In this document: piece after piece, positions 63,458 through 64,000 of the stretch
Position numbering within the stretch: position 1 is the first letter of the stretch
Layout: each line of letters begins with the position of its first letter
Assembly: GCA_033816765.1 (NCBI GenBank)
Contig: CM066293.1
Coordinates: 3,658,001 to 3,722,000, forward strand
Length of the DNA stretch: 64,000 nt
Origin: Nothopassalora personata
Lineage: Eukaryota > Ascomycota > Dothideomycetes > Mycosphaerellales > Mycosphaerellaceae
Reading direction: 5' to 3'
Position numbers and translations under genes: made by a program
Notes under the pieces: generated by a model
Told to the model about the DNA's origin: nothing
Databases searched by the model: none
Seen by the model: only the letters and a program-made list of their open reading frames with translations

Positions 63458-63727
63458 TCAACTTGGAGGCCTCCTTGGGGACGCCGTCTTCGCGGCAGCA
63501 GCAGTGACTTGATGAGCTCTGGACATACCAGCAGGCCGCCGTGTTGATACATTACTTGTCGATGGCGCTGCCGCGTTCCCCGGAGCATCATTGTCTTGGA
63601 CCGTATTGTCTTGATCTATAGGTTCTTGATCACGAGGTTTTTGAACCGCAGGCTTTTCCGCCACATTCCCATGAATGGCTGTTCTTGTAGCGATGGTGTA
63701 GGCCTCTGACACCAGTGTTGCAGCCAT
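63458..63727 (-). CDS. Hypothetical low-complexity protein frame (89 aa)
   Basis: ATG 63727 (MAATLVSEAYTIATRTAIHG), then QKPRDQEPIDQDNTVQDNDA and a basic end (AAAAKTASPRRPPS). It overlaps by two bases, head to head, with the start of the plus-strand frame at 63726, so at most one of the two ATGs is likely to be a real start. No domain seen. Confidence 0.3.
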   Translation of the reverse strand: MAATLVSEAYTIATRTAIHGNVAEKPAVQKPRDQEPIDQDNTVQDNDAPGNAAAPSTSNVSTRRPAGMSRAHQVTAAAAKTASPRRPPS

Positions 63728-63809
63728 GATTGCCGTGCGAAATACTGATAGCTTTAACTACGTGGCTATGATTGCCGTGCGAAATACTGATAGCTTTAAC
63801 TACGTGGCT
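63726..63809. repeat. Perfect 42-bp tandem duplication
   Basis: ATGATTGCCGTGCGAAATAC and the following 22 bases at 63726-63767 are repeated without change at 63768-63809. 42 is a multiple of three, so the reading frame is kept. Exact identity means a recent event, or a sequencing/assembly artefact. Confidence 0.95.
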
Positions 63810-64000
63810 GACTGTTTTGACTTCCCCATTGAGGTTCTTGCTGACATTCTGGTTGTGAAGGCTCGGGCATTCCTTTCTGATAAGCTTAAACTAGCGTACC
63901 TGTCGAAGGGGAGACATGGTACTCGGCTCAACACATTGTTTGACTGTAGCTTGTGCGGCGTGCCTGTTAGTAAATTGAACATGATTCTTGGCTCAAAATG
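63726..64000 (+). CDS. N-terminal part of an unknown protein, cut by window end
   Basis: From ATG 63726 the frame stays open to the last base, 91 codons: MIAVRNTDSFNYVA repeated once, then DCFDFPIEVLADILVVKARA, FLSDKLKLAYLSKGRHGTRL and NTLFDCSLCGVPVSKLNMIL. The context GCAGCCATG is good for initiation; the second copy at 63768 may have been the original start. The text is helical with a CxxC. No family is recognised from the visible part. The gene or exon continues beyond the window. Confidence 0.45.
   Translation, partial: MIAVRNTDSFNYVAMIAVRNTDSFNYVADCFDFPIEVLADILVVKARAFLSDKLKLAYLSKGRHGTRLNTLFDCSLCGVPVSKLNMILGSK

Noticed and set aside
1..64000. tRNA, rRNA, CRISPR and bacterial operon features
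   Set aside because: I looked for conserved tRNA B-box context, rRNA blocks and regularly spaced repeats with unique spacers and found none.

Overview
The window looks like nuclear DNA of a filamentous ascomycete (Pezizomycotina; Dothideomycetes is a guess). Base composition is roughly balanced. The protein-coding frames are broken by short GT-AG introns (41-130 nt) with CTGAC/CTAAT-type branch sites close to the acceptor. Proteins are rich in low-complexity Q/P/S/T segments, and the repeats are fungal retroelement and Pif1/Helitron-type helicase remnants. I see no rRNA, tRNA, CRISPR array or prokaryotic-style operon. Almost no household genes are present, and most genes I can model are lineage-restricted hypotheticals. 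This gives the impression of an accessory, subtelomeric or otherwise fast-decaying region.

Layout. 1-6 kb: a cut C-terminus, then old coding debris broken by frameshifts. 6-9.3 kb: a 39-bp repeat, a small one-TM protein gene and a two-exon hypothetical gene. 10 kb: remnant of a Pif1/Helitron-type helicase. 12.1-15.3 kb: a divergent pair of long membrane-anchored helical proteins. 16-34 kb: mostly decayed sequence with several minisatellites, a 6-phosphogluconolactonase remnant, a LINE reverse-transcriptase remnant and a three-exon small gene at 29.5 kb. 35.4-41.8 kb: the best gene-bearing segment, with a four-exon prion-like Q/P-rich protein (minus), a three-exon gene with a GC-AG intron (plus) and a coiled-coil protein (plus). 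46.7-49.8 kb: a proline-rich two-exon gene divergent from a two-exon gene, with about 300 bp between their starts. 50-53.5 kb: an eroded coding unit with a C2H2 finger, flanked by copies of one ~50-bp repeat. 56.2 kb: a lysine-rich probable nuclear protein. 58.8-61 kb: Ty1/copia debris around the most striking item, a minus-strand frame encoding a histone H3 N-terminal-tail look-alike with no histone fold. 62-64 kb: small acidic or low-complexity frames, ending in a cut plus-strand gene whose first 14 codons are exactly duplicated.

No pathway links these genes. The common themes are (1) divergently paired, fungal-specific membrane, helical or low-complexity proteins, (2) gene and transposon copies decayed mainly by single-base indels rather than obvious C-to-T hypermutation, and (3) many short tandem arrays, one family of which recurs at three loci. 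Gene models with introns were built by hand from splice signals and frame continuity and should be read as models.
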